Shown piece by piece: positions 1-9,473 of a stretch of DNA of 64,000 bases (positions are counted from its first letter, which is position 1; the number at the start of each line of letters is the position of its first letter). A model generated the notes under the pieces. The model was not told where the DNA came from. It worked only from the letters and a program-made list of their open reading frames with translations, and did no database searches. A program made the translations under genes and the position numbers. Source of the stretch: Cyclobacterium sp. SYSU L10401 (GTDB lineage: Bacteria > Bacteroidota > Bacteroidia > Cytophagales > Cyclobacteriaceae); the NCBI RefSeq assembly GCF_010993705.1, contig NZ_WOFO01000013.1, forward strand, positions 55,301-119,300. The letters run 5' to 3'.

Positions 1-1
1 A

Positions 2-1666
2 ACCTTACTGATTGAAGATGAGAACGCACTGATCCAGGGTACCCTGGAATACCAAATGTGTTCTGACATTACCAACCAGTGCATCAATTATCAGGAAGAA
101 TTCAGCATTGCGCTGGGCAATGCACAGGCCTCCGGGCCCGATTCAGATGAAGCGGATACCGGGGTTTCTAACAATCAATCAGATGTTGACAGTTCTTCCG
201 CAACCATTTCTCTGGAGAGACCGGAGGAGTCTCTAATAGGCTTTCTGGTCATTGCCTTTTTGGCAGGGCTGGCTGCCTTGCTTACACCCTGTGTGTTTCC
301 CATGATACCTATGACGGTAACTTTTTTTACCGGCAGGGCCAAATCCAAAGTTCAGGGATTTAGAAATGCCTTTATTTATGGTTTTTCCATCATTGCCATT
401 TATACCATAGCAGGCACCATCGTAGCTGCGGTGCAGGGACCGGAATTTGCCAATTGGCTGTCCACCCACTGGGTCCCCAATGTTTTCTTTTTTGCTGTAT
501 TCATCTTCTTCGCCCTGGCTTTTCTTGGTCTTTTCGAAATCACTCTTCCTTCGGGATTTGTAAATAAAATGGATGCCAAAGCGGATAAAGGAGGCATGGT
601 GGGAATTTTCTTTATGGCTTTTACGCTGGTGCTTGTATCCTTTTCCTGTACCGGACCGATTGTAGGATCCATACTGATCAGCTCTGCCGGAGGCGCCTTG
701 CTAAAACCTATTTTGGGCATGTTTGCTTTTTCACTGGCTTTTGCCCTGCCATTTACCTTATTTGCTATTTTCCCGGAATGGTTAAACTCCCTGCCAAAAT
801 CAGGAGGCTGGCTCAATTCCGTCAAAGTAGTTTTAGGCTTTCTTGAACTTGCACTGGCATTTAAATTTCTGAGTATTGCCGATCAGGTGTATCATTGGGG
901 CATGCTGGACAGGGAAATTTACCTGGCCATCTGGATCGTTATTTTTGCCCTCCTTGGCATTTACCTGCTCGGCAAATTGCGCCTTCCCCATGATAGTCCC
1001 ATGGAGTATCTGGGCGTGCCTAGACTACTTCTGGCCATGGTTACTTTTGTGTTTGTGGTCTATATGATACCCGGTTTGTGGGGAGCCCCGCTAAAAGCGC
1101 TGAGCGGCTACCTGCCTCCCTTGTCCTCCCATGATTTCGACCTGGTGAAAATCAGCAGGGAAAATGCCTCCTCCCAGGACCAAGCCATGGACGAGGTGCC
1201 CAAATACGCCGATTTCCTTCATTTTCCTCATGGGATACAAGGTTATTTTGATTATGATCAAGCCCTTGCGGCCGCCAAAAGACAAGGCAAACCATTGTTT
1301 ATTGATTTTACCGGACATGGTTGTGTAAACTGCAGGGAAATGGAAGCACGGGTCTGGTCCGACCCTAGGGTATTGAGAAGGCTCAAAGAGGATTTTGTGA
1401 TGGTAGCCCTGTACATTGACGAACGCTTTACCTTACCCGAATCGGAATGGTACATTTCCACTTACGACAATAAAGAAAAAACTACGATCGGAAAGCAAAA
1501 TGCCGATTTTCAGATAACCCGTTTCAACAACAATGCACAGCCCTATTATGTGATTCTGGACCATGATGAAGAATTGTTGGTAAGTCCGATTGCCTATGAG
1601 ACGGATATTCAAAAATTTATCGATTTTCTGGATGCCGCTAAATCTGAATTTCCCAAAAGGCAATAG
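2..1666 (+). CDS. dsbD: Thiol:disulfide interchange protein DsbD (5' end outside window)
   Basis: Moves reducing power from cytoplasmic thioredoxin across the inner membrane to periplasmic thiol proteins. The frame is open to the left edge, so the N-terminus is missing. The first visible residues hold a Cys pair (YQMC...C) typical of the end of the periplasmic alpha domain. An acidic linker follows, then a hydrophobic domain of about eight membrane segments with the redox cysteines in TPCVFPM and SFSCTGP, and a C-terminal thioredoxin-like domain with a CVNC active site at about nt 1320-1335. All three cysteine pairs are visible, so it looks functional. No downstream partner is seen; the next gene is convergent. 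Confidence 0.93.
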   Translation, partial: TLLIEDENALIQGTLEYQMCSDITNQCINYQEEFSIALGNAQASGPDSDEADTGVSNNQSDVDSSSATISLERPEESLIGFLVIAFLAGLAALLTPCVFPMIPMTVTFFTGRAKSKVQGFRNAFIYGFSIIAIYTIAGTIVAAVQGPEFANWLSTHWVPNVFFFAVFIFFALAFLGLFEITLPSGFVNKMDAKADKGGMVGIFFMAFTLVLVSFSCTGPIVGSILISSAGGALLKPILGMFAFSLAFALPFTLFAIFPEWLNSLPKSGGWLNSVKVVLGFLELALAFKFLSIADQVYHWGMLDREIYLAIWIVIFALLGIYLLGKLRLPHDSPMEYLGVPRLLLAMVTFVFVVYMIPGLWGAPLKALSGYLPPLSSHDFDLVKISRENASSQDQAMDEVPKYADFLHFPHGIQGYFDYDQALAAAKRQGKPLFIDFTGHGCVNCREMEARVWSDPRVLRRLKEDFVMVALYIDERFTLPESEWYISTYDNKEKTTIGKQNADFQITRFNNNAQPYYVILDHDEELLVSPIAYETDIQKFIDFLDAAKSEFPKRQ

Positions 1667-1702
1667 GAAATAAACGGTTTTTACCAAAATAATGGTTCTT
1701 GC

Positions 1703-1880
1703 TTTTTTGAACCATATAAGGCATAGAAGAACATATAAGGGTTTTAGATTTACCTGATGACATGTTTTTTAAATGGACCTTCTTCCTGATTTTGGTTACA
1801 CTTGACCAAGAAAAAAAGAATCGTTTTGCTAATGCAAGCCCGCTTCAATGCCCTTATATTCCTTATATGGTTCCTATTTT
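1703..1880. repeat. Inverted AACCATATAAGG repeat in the dsbD/GH16 intergenic region
   Basis: The 367-base gap between dsbD and the GH16 gene has no convincing gene. It holds an inverted structure. The left arm (1709-1741) has GAACCATATAAGG and then ATATAAGGG. The right arm (1851-1873) has CCCTTATAT and then CCTTATATGGTTC. The arms are separated by about 110 bases. This looks like a small dispersed non-coding repeat; no transposase is present. Confidence 0.5.
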
Positions 1881-1977
1881 TTTAAACCATATATGGATTA
1901 TGGAATTTGTATTCTCTGAAACAAGCGAAATCAGGTTTAGAAAACCAGTTTAGCGGATCTTTACGCTGTCAGGCAAA

Positions 1978-2012
1978 AAAAAAAGGGTTTCTTATGAAAC
2001 CGCTTTTTTAAA
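1978..2012. terminator. Hairpin terminator between dsbD and GH16 gene
   Basis: GGTTTC and GAAACC pair around a TTAT loop. With one bulged G the stem extends into flanking A and T runs. It sits just past the stop of the minus-strand GH16 gene and downstream of dsbD, so it may act in both directions. Confidence 0.6.
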
Positions 2013-2033
2013 CCAATTGGCAAACAAATAAAT

Positions 2034-3167
2034 TTACTCCTTCTCAAATACCCGCACATAGTCCACGGCCAGTTGCTGGGGAAAGCGGGTGCTGGCATCG
2101 GGATTTCCAGGCCAGTTTCCCCCCACTGCCATATTGATCAGCAGAAAGAAGGGTTCTCTGAACTCGTCCATAGCAGCCGGTGAAATGTCCATGGAATGAA
2201 ACACCTCATCGTCCAGTAGCCAGGTAATCCGGTCTTCTTCCCAGATCAGGGAGTAAACATGAAAATTATCCTTCAAAATGGCCCCATCAGATAAGGATCG
2301 CTTTCCCCCATCAGAGGCGTAGCTGCCATTATTATCCCAGTGCAGGGTGCCATGTACGGTATTGTCCCTCCCATCGGCATTGCCTCCGATCATTTCCATG
2401 ATATCAATCTCCCCACAGGCCGGCCAGGGGATCTCGGTTATATTTTCTCCCAGCATCCAGAAAGCCGGCCAGATGCCCTGACCCTGGGGCAAAGCGGCAC
2501 GGATATCTATCCTTCCAAACTGAAAGTTTTGCTGCCCCTGGGTTTTGAGTCTGGATGAGGTATAGTTTTTACCTCCCCTACTTTCCTCTTTGGCCGTGAT
2601 GACCAGATAGCCCTCCTTCAACTCCGTATTTTCCCTCCGGTAATACTGCAGTTCATTGTTGCCCCAGCCGCACAGGTCCGGGCACCCATCACCGATTTCA
2701 AATACCCAATCATTGGAAAGGGTCTCTGCTTCAAACTCATCATTCCAAGCCAAGCTATACCCCTCATAAGCCATCGGAGAGGAAAATCCTGAGTCCGGAA
2801 AGCCTATGCCCAGCATTTGCTCGGTTATGGTAACGACCAGTTCCTCTTGGATAAAATCTGTTTCAGTCGCATGCGCCTGCACCGTAATCGTGTACTCGCC
2901 GGGCGTATTATAACGAAAACTGGCTTCATTACCGCTCACCCGTTCCGGCATTTCGCTTTCTTCTCCAAAGCTCACCCGAAAAAAATTAACCTGATCTGCG
3001 GTAAAACTCAGCGCAACCAAACCATTTTCTCCCGCTTCTACGATCACCTCCAGGTTCTGCGGCAGCATCACCTGCTGATCCACTTCCTCCTGACTACAGC
3101 TTCCGGCTGTTAATAAAGTGAGTAGAAAAGAAACCATCTGCAATACCTTCATCATCATAAGCATCAT
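2034..3167 (-). CDS. GH16 beta-glucanase lipoprotein (laminarinase type)
   Basis: Endo-acting hydrolase for beta-1,3(4)-glucans, probably laminarin, exposed at the cell surface or in the periplasm. A short hydrophobic leader ends at a lipobox cysteine (AGSC, about residue 24). A PKD-like beta-sandwich follows at about 35-115, then a GH16 domain at about 135-375. The family signature GEIDIME is intact: E253 (nucleophile), D255 and E258 (acid/base). It is the last gene of the SusC-SusD-PKD operon, and its start overlaps the upstream stop by 4 bases (ATGA). Several Met codons crowd the start, so the exact initiation codon is uncertain. The substrate is inferred from the GH16 subtype and context. 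Confidence 0.92.
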   Translation of the reverse strand: MMLMMMKVLQMVSFLLTLLTAGSCSQEEVDQQVMLPQNLEVIVEAGENGLVALSFTADQVNFFRVSFGEESEMPERVSGNEASFRYNTPGEYTITVQAHATETDFIQEELVVTITEQMLGIGFPDSGFSSPMAYEGYSLAWNDEFEAETLSNDWVFEIGDGCPDLCGWGNNELQYYRRENTELKEGYLVITAKEESRGGKNYTSSRLKTQGQQNFQFGRIDIRAALPQGQGIWPAFWMLGENITEIPWPACGEIDIMEMIGGNADGRDNTVHGTLHWDNNGSYASDGGKRSLSDGAILKDNFHVYSLIWEEDRITWLLDDEVFHSMDISPAAMDEFREPFFLLINMAVGGNWPGNPDASTRFPQQLAVDYVRVFEKE

Positions 3168-4651
3168 GATTCATCTTCAGGAATAAGGACAAAGGTCCAG
3201 AAAACCGCACCGGAGTCGGTGATGTCAATGGTCAAAGTCAATTCTTCCTGACCGCCTTCATTGATATAACTGATTACCTCATAGGTAACCGACCTGTCTT
3301 CCGCCGGAGGTCCTGCTTCATATTCTCCCTGGTTAAAGGCCTTTGGAAGCGCAATGAATGCGCCGGTACCAGTGACTGTTATTCGGGGGTTTTCAGATTC
3401 GCTCCCTTCGGTAAAACTAAATGCATGGGTCCCCGATCCCCAGGCTTCCCCTGCGGTGCCGGTAAGGTTGCCTACAGGCTGGCACCCTTCTTCCAGCCCC
3501 ATATAAGCCTCTCCAAAGATATCATCCACCGGATCATAGGCATAAATGCCCCCTTCCTGAAAGATAAAACGGTCGTTGAACAAACAAGTACGGTCTCCGG
3601 AAATGTCCTGTCCATTGGGAAAGAATTCATCACTTCCAGGAGCTGGGCCTACGCCAAATGCGCCTGCGGCAGGCTTAAGTTTCCAGGCCTTGCTACCCTC
3701 GCCTATGAGGCTTGCCAAGGTAAGTGTACCCGGATCTACCGGCTCTGGCTCGGGTTCAGGAATAACTTCTTCTTCAGGTTCAAAATCCTCGGGTATGAGT
3801 CGGATATACCATGCCAATTCAGTGTTGGCCTGATCCACAAAGCGGAGGAGTATTTCATTTTCCTCAACGGTAACCAGCTGATAGGTTCTGCCTCCAGCAA
3901 AATAACCCAAAAACCCACCCTGGGAAATGGTCAATTCCGGATAGCCGTCCTCAGGCTCGGCAATAGTCCATTTGAGGCCATCCGGAGCTTCGTAGGGCGC
4001 AGAAAGGTCACCTACTCCGGGATCGAATGCACCTGAAAACTCACCTCCCTGGGCAGCATTCAGGTATACCAAACCGTTGGTCTCCATATCGAAATCAAAA
4101 TCAGCCAGATAGAAAGTATACCGATCGGTATACATCCCCGAGCCCTCCTTTTCATTGGGTTGGGCCTGATACCACTCAGGGAAATCACCTGCCTGAGACG
4201 GATTAGGACCCACACCAAAATGCCCTGCCCTGCCGGCATCCACTTTCCAGGTTTTTCCTTCGGTAGCTTCCGCCCCTCCGGTCAGCATATTATAAAGGGG
4301 TTTGTCGAGCAAGAGCGGGTCCGTTTCGGCGATCTCAATATCCTTACTGACAGAGACACTTCCACCAGCGTTGAATACCGTCAGGGTAACCGTATAGGTT
4401 CCTGCTGAAGGAAAAGTGCCTGTAACCGTTTGACCAGTTCCTGAGCTGCCATTCCCCAAGTCCCAATTCATGATAAAGAAATCATTGGCAGCGGTAAACT
4501 GAAGGATATTGTCACTTTCTTCCGTGGCTTCGAAACTGAAATCTGCATCTTCCTGAGAAGGCGGGGTTTCCTCCAGGGTATATTCCTCAATACAAGCTGC
4601 CATAAAGAATAATGGCAGTATAAATTTGATATAATTGATATATTTTTTCAT
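3164..4651 (-). CDS. PKD-domain surface glycan-binding lipoprotein (SusE-position protein)
   Basis: Probably a surface carbohydrate-binding protein that works with SusC/SusD. A signal peptide ends in a lipobox (FMAAC, Cys about 20). A PKD domain at about 35-110 carries the typical GNGSSGTGQTVTGTF turn. Two related modules of about 170 residues follow, each starting with a G.(T/A)WK motif and a FGVGP motif; a Pro/Glu-rich linker at about 300-312 separates them. No catalytic signature is visible. It lies between susD (12 bases upstream) and the GH16 gene (4-base overlap), the usual place for SusE/F-like or SGBP proteins. Binding specificity is inferred from the locus. Confidence 0.8.
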   Translation of the reverse strand: MKKYINYIKFILPLFFMAACIEEYTLEETPPSQEDADFSFEATEESDNILQFTAANDFFIMNWDLGNGSSGTGQTVTGTFPSAGTYTVTLTVFNAGGSVSVSKDIEIAETDPLLLDKPLYNMLTGGAEATEGKTWKVDAGRAGHFGVGPNPSQAGDFPEWYQAQPNEKEGSGMYTDRYTFYLADFDFDMETNGLVYLNAAQGGEFSGAFDPGVGDLSAPYEAPDGLKWTIAEPEDGYPELTISQGGFLGYFAGGRTYQLVTVEENEILLRFVDQANTELAWYIRLIPEDFEPEEEVIPEPEPEPVDPGTLTLASLIGEGSKAWKLKPAAGAFGVGPAPGSDEFFPNGQDISGDRTCLFNDRFIFQEGGIYAYDPVDDIFGEAYMGLEEGCQPVGNLTGTAGEAWGSGTHAFSFTEGSESENPRITVTGTGAFIALPKAFNQGEYEAGPPAEDRSVTYEVISYINEGGQEELTLTIDITDSGAVFWTFVLIPEDES

Positions 4652-4663
4652 GGGTATTACTGT

Positions 4664-6136
4664 TTAATAGCCTGAATTTTGTTCCCAGATACCTCCTGCC
4701 AGGTCAATCTCTACCTGTGGTATGGGAAAAACTTCATGTTGACCTGAGATGAAACCACTGATCCTGTCGGCTGCCTGACCGGTCCTGACCAAATCAAAAA
4801 ACCTGAAGCCTTCTCCGGATAATTCCAAGCGTCTTTCTTCCAAGATGGCCTGGTATAAAGCTTCATCGCTACTGTTGACTTCCGGCATATCGACCCGATC
4901 CCTGACTTTGTTGAGTTCTGTCCTGGCTCTGTCATCATTTCCGGATCTTTGGAATGCCTCGGCGGCCATCAACAAAACATCCGCCCAGCGAATGGCCCTG
5001 TAGTTCAGGGGACTGGTCAAATCATCATCAGGTAAGCCCCGCTCATTCAGCCTCTTGATGTATTTATTGTTGTAATATCCGGTATGGCCTCCACCTCCAA
5101 TGGCGTAAGTAATTTCATCCGGATTGGGCTGAGCGGCAATGAACGCTTCCAGGTCCAATATTGTGGCCTCACGGCGGATATCACCTTCCTCAAAAGCATC
5201 GTAAAGATCCTGAGTTGGTAGGTTGTAGCTGTTGCCATCGGCATACAGGGGTCCGTCGTATTGTCTGATACTCTGGAATCCTACGGCTGCATTGCCATTC
5301 AAGCAAACCAGGCAGCCATAATCTCCTCCCTGCAATCCGCTAAACTGAATGGTAAAAACATCCTCTGACACATTCCTGTTTTCATTGTAAAAGAGCGTAC
5401 TGTAATCAGAGAAAAGGGCATATCCCCCCTGATTGGTATCTATCAGCTCTCCCAATATTGCTGCGGCTTCAGTATGTTTGCTTTGATACAGCAGTACTTT
5501 GCCCAGCATGGCCATGGCAGCACCTTTGGTCAATCGACCGGTTTCATTAGCAGTCCAGGGAAGTACTTCCATGGCTTCCTCTAGATCGGTTTCAATCTGT
5601 TCATAGATGGTGGCCTTTGGAGTCCGCGCCGCATTGGTTATTTCATTGATGGAGATTCTCCGGTCTACAATAAGTGGCATATCTCCAAAGTAATTGACCA
5701 AATTGAAATAGAAATAAGCCCGCATAAATTTAGCCTCTGCAAGGATAACTTCCTTTCCTTCAAAATCAACATTTTCCTGATTTTCAAAAATGTAATTTGC
5801 CCGGGCGATGCCCGTATAATTGACACGCATCACTGCCCTTAATTCTTCATTAACCCCTCCATGCGTCATGTTTTCTATTTCATGCAGTCCTCTGGAATCA
5901 TTGACACTTTCTCCGCCGGCAATGGCATTGTCTGAGGCAATTTCACCTATCCACATGTTGAGGTACGCCGGCTGCATCATGTCATAAACTCCGATGATGG
6001 CCCGGTCAAAATCTTCTTCCGTATTGAAGAAGTTTTCCGCATCCTGGGTAAATTCAGGATCTATATCCAATAAACTATCGCATCCTGTCACCATCCCTAA
6101 TGTCAGGATCAGTAACCCTTGATATATTTTTTTCAT
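4664..6136 (-). CDS. SusD/RagB family starch-binding-type outer-membrane lipoprotein
   Basis: Surface lipoprotein lid that captures oligosaccharides for the SusC channel. The signal peptide ends in VTGC (Cys 19), followed by the LLDIDP opening typical of SusD. The body is alpha-helical TPR-like, and the C-terminal RagB/SusD segment has the EERRLELSGEGFRFFDLVR motif at about 430-450. The length, 490 aa, is usual. It starts 5 bases after the SusC stop and is cotranscribed with it. Confidence 0.95.
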   Translation of the reverse strand: MKKIYQGLLILTLGMVTGCDSLLDIDPEFTQDAENFFNTEEDFDRAIIGVYDMMQPAYLNMWIGEIASDNAIAGGESVNDSRGLHEIENMTHGGVNEELRAVMRVNYTGIARANYIFENQENVDFEGKEVILAEAKFMRAYFYFNLVNYFGDMPLIVDRRISINEITNAARTPKATIYEQIETDLEEAMEVLPWTANETGRLTKGAAMAMLGKVLLYQSKHTEAAAILGELIDTNQGGYALFSDYSTLFYNENRNVSEDVFTIQFSGLQGGDYGCLVCLNGNAAVGFQSIRQYDGPLYADGNSYNLPTQDLYDAFEEGDIRREATILDLEAFIAAQPNPDEITYAIGGGGHTGYYNNKYIKRLNERGLPDDDLTSPLNYRAIRWADVLLMAAEAFQRSGNDDRARTELNKVRDRVDMPEVNSSDEALYQAILEERRLELSGEGFRFFDLVRTGQAADRISGFISGQHEVFPIPQVEIDLAGGIWEQNSGY

Positions 6137-6141
6137 TTCGT

Positions 6142-9100
6142 TTAGAATTTAATATTTAAACCAGCCATAAATGTCCTTGCCTGTGGATAAATTCCATTGT
6201 CAACACCGGCAAATAGGGGGTTACCTGAACCAACATCCGGATCGAAGCCCTGGTATTTGGTCAGTGTAAGCAAGTTATTGGCCGCCAGATAAAAGCGGAA
6301 ATATTGAGTCCCCAATTTCTGGCTGACCGGAAGTGGTAGCGTATATCCCAGTTGCACATTTCTGAGTCGCATAAAGGAGCCATCTTCAACAAAGAAATCC
6401 GAAAAGACATTGTTTCTCGTAGCACCTGTAGTCAATCTCGGGTGGGTATCTGTTGTTCCCGCTCCTGTCCACCGGTTGAGGTTGTAAGCCAACTGGTTGG
6501 CAAAAGGTTGTTGCCGCTCGTAATTTCGTATGATTTCCTGGCCTAAGGCAGCATACACATTGGCTCCGATATCGAAACCCTTAAAATCTGCTGTCAGGTT
6601 GAAACCCATGACCATGTCAGGTATGGGAGAACCTATCTGGGTACGGTCCGCATCATCTCCAAAGCTGATCACCCCATCCCCGTTATGGTCTACGAAACGA
6701 AGGTCTCCGGGCTGTGCACCAGCCTGAACCACCGAACTGGAGGCAATTTCCTCTTGAGACTGGTAAATGCCATCGGTCTGGTATCCGATAAAATAACCAA
6801 TAGGAAAGCCTTCCTGAAACCTGCTGGCCACATTACCTCCCACACTAAACCCGGCACCCGGAATGAATTCAAATCCTTGCGGCACGGCGGTAACCTCATT
6901 CTTTAAAAAAGTCATGTTATAGTCCGCACTGAAATTAACGCCGGTTTCCCTATTGCTAGCATATCCCAGTTCAAGTTCAACACCGCGATTCAAGACATCT
7001 CCGGCATTGATTACAGGTGGTGCCCCGCCTGGGCCGTAAGCCCCCAGAAGCGCAGACACATCGGGTTGAAAAAGCAGGTCCTTTGTATTTTTGATAAAAT
7101 AATTAGCTGTAAAATCCAGGTTACTGAAAAGAGAAAAATCCAATCCAATATTCGTTTGGTAGGTAGTTTCCCATTTAAGATCCGGATTACTGGTGTTACC
7201 TATAGCTGCTCCATTGACTATGAGGTCGTTGAAAACGTAGGTTGCAGAGCCATTGAGTAAGCCCCTGTAGCGAAACAGGCCAATTTGGTCATTTCCTGAA
7301 ACCCCAAAACTAGTTCTGAGCTTCATGAAATCTATGGCCCCGGAATTGAAAAAAGGTTCATCAGAAATCACCCATGCGCCTGAAATGGCCGGGAAATATC
7401 CTATCCGGTTGTTTGGTCCAAAATTAGTGGAACCATCCCGCCTCAGTATGGCAGAAAAAAGGTAACGCTGCTTGTAATCATATTCGCCCCTTACGAAAGC
7501 GGAGGTCAATCTTTGCCGGCTTTGAAAGGAACCAACTCCATTTAAAAATCCACCCGGTGCTTGATTGGCAGAAATATCTGCAAATGCGAGGTCGTTATTC
7601 GGAATATTAAAGCCGGTACCATTCAGTCCTTCACTTCTGTTTCCTACCAGCGAGAGACCTACCATTCCTTTTACCCTGTGCAGGTCAGCAAAGGTCCTGT
7701 TGTAATTCAGGAAAGTTTCCAGGTTATAGTCCAGGAAGGTATTTCTGGATTCAAAAACATTGGCTCCCCTTTCAATCTCCAAACCGCCCACATCTACCAA
7801 AACCGGATCCAAATCAGCATTTCTCGCTGAATTGGCAAATTTCCCGGGACCATACCAAACCAATGGATTAAAGGTTTTGGCATCTACCAGGGCATAATTG
7901 TAGCCGGCTCGGCCGGTCCAGGTAAAATGGTCGCTGATGGCATATTCCAACTCTTCTTTTCCCACCAGTTTATTGACATAGGAATCGTTGTAAGCATTTT
8001 CCATTTGAGCCAGGGGGTTGATGATGTCATTGACATTCTCCAGATAGGAATACCTGTCTCCTACCCGAATGGGTTCGGTGGGATAAGCATTGATGGTGTT
8101 GTACAAAACAGACCCGATCCCTCCTTGTGGTAAAGTACTGCTCTGTTCTCTTGTGAAAAGTAAAACATTCGTAAATTTAAGTTTTGGAGCAATTTCCGTG
8201 GTGAAGTTAATACGGGCATTGTACCTTTCGAAATTGGCCTTTGGCCCACCCACGATTCCTTCCTGAGCAAAATAACTACCGCCTATAGAATAGGAGGTCT
8301 TTTCAGAACCACCGGTAACGGTCAGGTTATATTCCTGAATGGGTGATTCCTGAAATACGGCATCCTGCCAGTCTGTACCCTCTCCCAGTTCCACATTATT
8401 AAAGGGAAGGGCCTGACCTCCGGCTGCAAAGGCCTCATTTTTTAAAATGGCAAATTCCCTGGCATTCAGCAGGTCCAATCTGCGGGCAGTTTGCTGGACG
8501 CCGTAGTAGGCGTTAAAGTCTAATCTGGGTTTGGTACCCAGGTTGCCCTTTTTGGTTTCAATCAAAATCACCCCGTTGGCGGCCCGAACGCCATAAATTC
8601 CCGCAGTACCATCTTTCAGTACATTCACCGATTCAATGTCATTTGGATTCAGTGCATTCAGACCTGCTGCATCATAGATGACCCCATCCACAAGGATCAA
8701 AGGGTCATTGTCTCCAAAAGTACCGATACCTCTGATCCGGATATTGGAAGTACCACCTGGTGCACCGGAATTGGTACTGATATTTACCCCGGCCATCTTG
8801 CCCTGAAGCGCCTGGTCCACCCTGGGCATGTTCATTTTTTCTATGGCTTCACCCTTGACCTGAGCGGTAGCCCCGGTCAATTCCCTTTTGGTGGCAGAGC
8901 CATAACCTATTACGACCACCTCATCTAAATTGGAAACATCTTCTTCCAATACCACTTCCAATTCTCTGTTTGATCCGATAGTAATCACCTGGCTCTTAAA
9001 GCCCAGGTAAGAAAACTGCAACTCTTCCCCGGAACTGGCATTGATGGAAAAATTACCATCAATATCTGTCACGGTACCTACGGTGGATCCCACTTTAAGA

Positions 9101-9222
9101 ATACTTACTCCCGGTAGCGGAAACCCTGATTCATCTGTTACCTTTCCAACGATCTCATTGGATTGTGCCATCCCGATCAGAGACAAGCACATGGCAAAAT
9201 ACAGTAATAAGACTTTTTTCAT
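6142..9222 (-). CDS. SusC/RagA family TonB-dependent outer-membrane transporter
   Basis: TonB-driven import channel for glycan oligosaccharides. It has a signal peptide, then a CarboxypepD_reg-like beta-sandwich at about 22-100 (VGKVTDESGFPLPGV). A plug domain at about 115-225 carries the SusC signatures RIRGIGTFG and LVDGV and ends at GVRAANGVI. A 22-strand barrel runs to the terminal aromatic-rich strand ending LNIKF. The length, 1026 aa, is normal. It is the first gene of the operon, divergent from the sensor-regulator at 9474. The 250-base gap between them is AT-rich and presumably holds both promoters. Confidence 0.96.
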   Translation of the reverse strand: MKKVLLLYFAMCLSLIGMAQSNEIVGKVTDESGFPLPGVSILKVGSTVGTVTDIDGNFSINASSGEELQFSYLGFKSQVITIGSNRELEVVLEEDVSNLDEVVVIGYGSATKRELTGATAQVKGEAIEKMNMPRVDQALQGKMAGVNISTNSGAPGGTSNIRIRGIGTFGDNDPLILVDGVIYDAAGLNALNPNDIESVNVLKDGTAGIYGVRAANGVILIETKKGNLGTKPRLDFNAYYGVQQTARRLDLLNAREFAILKNEAFAAGGQALPFNNVELGEGTDWQDAVFQESPIQEYNLTVTGGSEKTSYSIGGSYFAQEGIVGGPKANFERYNARINFTTEIAPKLKFTNVLLFTREQSSTLPQGGIGSVLYNTINAYPTEPIRVGDRYSYLENVNDIINPLAQMENAYNDSYVNKLVGKEELEYAISDHFTWTGRAGYNYALVDAKTFNPLVWYGPGKFANSARNADLDPVLVDVGGLEIERGANVFESRNTFLDYNLETFLNYNRTFADLHRVKGMVGLSLVGNRSEGLNGTGFNIPNNDLAFADISANQAPGGFLNGVGSFQSRQRLTSAFVRGEYDYKQRYLFSAILRRDGSTNFGPNNRIGYFPAISGAWVISDEPFFNSGAIDFMKLRTSFGVSGNDQIGLFRYRGLLNGSATYVFNDLIVNGAAIGNTSNPDLKWETTYQTNIGLDFSLFSNLDFTANYFIKNTKDLLFQPDVSALLGAYGPGGAPPVINAGDVLNRGVELELGYASNRETGVNFSADYNMTFLKNEVTAVPQGFEFIPGAGFSVGGNVASRFQEGFPIGYFIGYQTDGIYQSQEEIASSSVVQAGAQPGDLRFVDHNGDGVISFGDDADRTQIGSPIPDMVMGFNLTADFKGFDIGANVYAALGQEIIRNYERQQPFANQLAYNLNRWTGAGTTDTHPRLTTGATRNNVFSDFFVEDGSFMRLRNVQLGYTLPLPVSQKLGTQYFRFYLAANNLLTLTKYQGFDPDVGSGNPLFAGVDNGIYPQARTFMAGLNIKF

Positions 9223-9473
9223 TTGAATTAATTTGGATTTACATCGTCCGAAATTAGGGCATTTGGCGCCTCAATAAGAAAATTACTACTACAACAATAC
9301 TACATCATGTCTGTTTTCTCTTTTTCTCAAAAACCCTACAAATACTCAAAAAATGTCCATTTAAACCCATTAGAACGGTGCTTTTATTGTTGCCTAAATA
9401 TCATCTTTATTGGAAACTTATTACATCACACTGAAATTTGGTATATTGGCTTTCAGAAAAGATCCGTCCTGAA

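Noticed and set aside
3425..4036. 203-aa plus-strand ORF opposite the PKD lipoprotein gene
   Set aside because: It is a shadow of the well-supported minus-strand gene.
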